DNA of 64,000 nt from RFPI01 sp964470195. GTDB lineage: Bacteria > Pseudomonadota > Gammaproteobacteria > Burkholderiales > Methylophilaceae. The stretch spans positions 1-64,000 of the forward strand of contig CAYYBG010000006.1 in the NCBI GenBank assembly GCA_964470195.1. Reading direction: 5' to 3'. The notes below the pieces were generated by a model, which ran no database searches, was not told the origin of the DNA, and worked only from the letters and a program-made list of their open reading frames with translations. The stretch's first letter is position 1. Each line of letters starts with the position of its first letter. The position numbers and the translations under genes are program-made. Below are positions 63,327-64,000 of the stretch, piece by piece.

Positions 63327-63887
63327 ATGAAAACAGCACAAGAACTCCGAGTTGGCAATGTAGTGATGATAGGTAGCGACCCCATGGTGGTGCAAAAGAC
63401 CGAGTACAACAAATCAGGTCGAAACGCCGCAGTGGTGAAAATGAAATTCAAAAACCTTTTGACAGATGCCCCGAGCGAGAGTGTTTACAAAGCGGATGAT
63501 AAGTTCGACGTTGTAGTGCTTGAAAAGAAAGACGTGAGTTACTCCTACTTTGCCGATCCCATGTATGTGTTTATGGACAGCGAATACAATCAATACGAAG
63601 TAGAAGCTGAGAATATGACGGATGCATTGAACTTCTTGGAAGACGGAATGGAATGTGAAGTAGTGTTTTATAACGGCAAAGCCATCTCTGTAGAGTTACC
63701 TAACTCTGTCGTGCGTGAAATTACTTACACAGAACCTGCTGTGAAAGGCGATACCTCTGGCAAAGTGATGAAGCCAGCCAGAATCTCTACAGGCTTCGAA
63801 TTGCCTGTCCCATTGTTCTGTAGTGTTGGGGATAAAATTGAAATTGATACCCGTACACTAGAATACAAAAATCGCGTCAATAAATAA
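63327..63887 (+). CDS. efp: Elongation factor P
   Basis: Relieves ribosome stalling at polyproline. 186 residues with three beta-barrel domains; ELRVGNVVMIG begins the first, and the C-terminal signature is around DKIEIDTRTLEYKNRV. The tip residue is Arg32 (KSGRNAA), which marks the subfamily activated by EarP rhamnosylation rather than lysylation by EpmA. No earP gene is recognisable in the window, although it is often adjacent. A strong terminator follows. Confidence 0.97.
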   Translation: MKTAQELRVGNVVMIGSDPMVVQKTEYNKSGRNAAVVKMKFKNLLTDAPSESVYKADDKFDVVVLEKKDVSYSYFADPMYVFMDSEYNQYEVEAENMTDALNFLEDGMECEVVFYNGKAISVELPNSVVREITYTEPAVKGDTSGKVMKPARISTGFELPVPLFCSVGDKIEIDTRTLEYKNRVNK

Positions 63888-63895
63888 TCTTTACG

Positions 63896-63928
63896 ATAAA
63901 AAAAGGGAGCTTGTGCTCCCTTTTTTTA
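63896..63928. terminator. Terminator after efp, probably bidirectional
   Basis: A-run, GGGAGC (63905-63910), loop TTGT, GCTCCC (63915-63920), T-run. A run on one side and T run on the other let it work for efp and for the convergent gene at the right edge. Confidence 0.88.
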
Positions 63929-63943
63929 TCGACAAATCTTGGC

Positions 63944-64000
63944 TTAGAAATGTTTGTAATGTTTCTTCAATTGCTTAGTCACTTCCCAATGTGATTTCAA
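63944..64000 (-). CDS. 3' end of an unidentified gene, cut by the window edge
   Basis: On the minus strand an open frame ends LKSHWEVTKQLKKHYKHF and then TAA at 63944-63946, just before the shared terminator. The Lys/His-rich tail looks protein-like, but 18 residues are too few to assign a family. Coding status is inferred from the convergent layout. Confidence 0.4.
   Translation of the reverse strand: MKSHWEVTKQLKKHYKHF

Overview
The window looks like chromosomal DNA of a betaproteobacterium of modest G+C content, most likely a member of Nitrosomonadales close to Methylophilaceae. This rests on gene order (rpsB to rnhB, yceD-rpmF-plsX-fab, gyrA-serC-pheA-hisC), a two-subunit biotin carboxylase/carboxyltransferase pair, an EF-P with Arg32, and a periplasmic PQQ enzyme. 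The placement is inference; no 16S rRNA gene is present.

Layout. (1) 1-14.4 kb, plus strand: translation and envelope supercluster rpsB-tsf-pyrH-frr-uppS-cdsA-dxr-rseP-bamA-skp-lpxD-fabZ-lpxA-lpxB-rnhB. It covers ribosome and elongation factors, UMP kinase, isoprenoid, phospholipid and lipid A synthesis and outer-membrane assembly. Two strong hairpin terminators flank tsf, and a folded leader precedes rpsB. (2) 14.4-19.0 kb, minus strand: an RsmI-like methyltransferase, a Maf pyrophosphatase and the two subunits of a pyruvate-carboxylase-type enzyme. (3) 19.08-29.9 kb, plus strand: yceD-rpmF-plsX-fabH-fabD-fabG-acpP-fabF-pabC-mltG-tmk-holB-tatD and a small exported protein. This is the fatty-acid cluster, started by a consensus promoter that leaves almost no 5' leader. 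(4) 30.0-37.8 kb, minus strand: smc-zipA-ligA-TPR (chromosome segregation, division, DNA ligation). (5) 37.9-42.6 kb, plus strand: queF, an LtaS-type membrane phosphotransferase, and an unusual protein combining a glycosidase-like barrel with a lipopolysaccharide-kinase-like domain. (6) 42.7-50.8 kb: tRNA-Ala(GGC), tRNA-Glu(UUC), then an accessory module: a four-repeat CRISPR array with a complete minimal type I-F2 (I-Fv) cas operon on the minus strand. (7) 51.2-57.1 kb: PQQ-dependent dehydrogenase, mnmC, and a TPR/SPINDLY-type O-GlcNAc transferase. (8) 57.2-63.0 kb, minus strand: gyrA-serC-pheA-hisC. (9) efp, then the 3' end of an unidentified gene at the right edge.

The most notable region is 43.2-50.8 kb. 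The CRISPR-Cas system has no Cas8f large subunit; its order cas1, cas2-3, cas7fv, cas5fv, cas6f, array matches the minimal I-Fv type known from Shewanella putrefaciens CN-32. A VapBC toxin-antitoxin pair lies in the opposite direction exactly between cas1 and cas2-3. The cas-sense strand through this insertion is one open frame that overlaps the cas1 stop and the cas2-3 start by a few bases each. The array's repeats form a 9-bp hairpin whose sequence changes largely keep the pairing. A second candidate for new biology is the LtaS-like / barrel-kinase gene pair at 38.4-42.6 kb.
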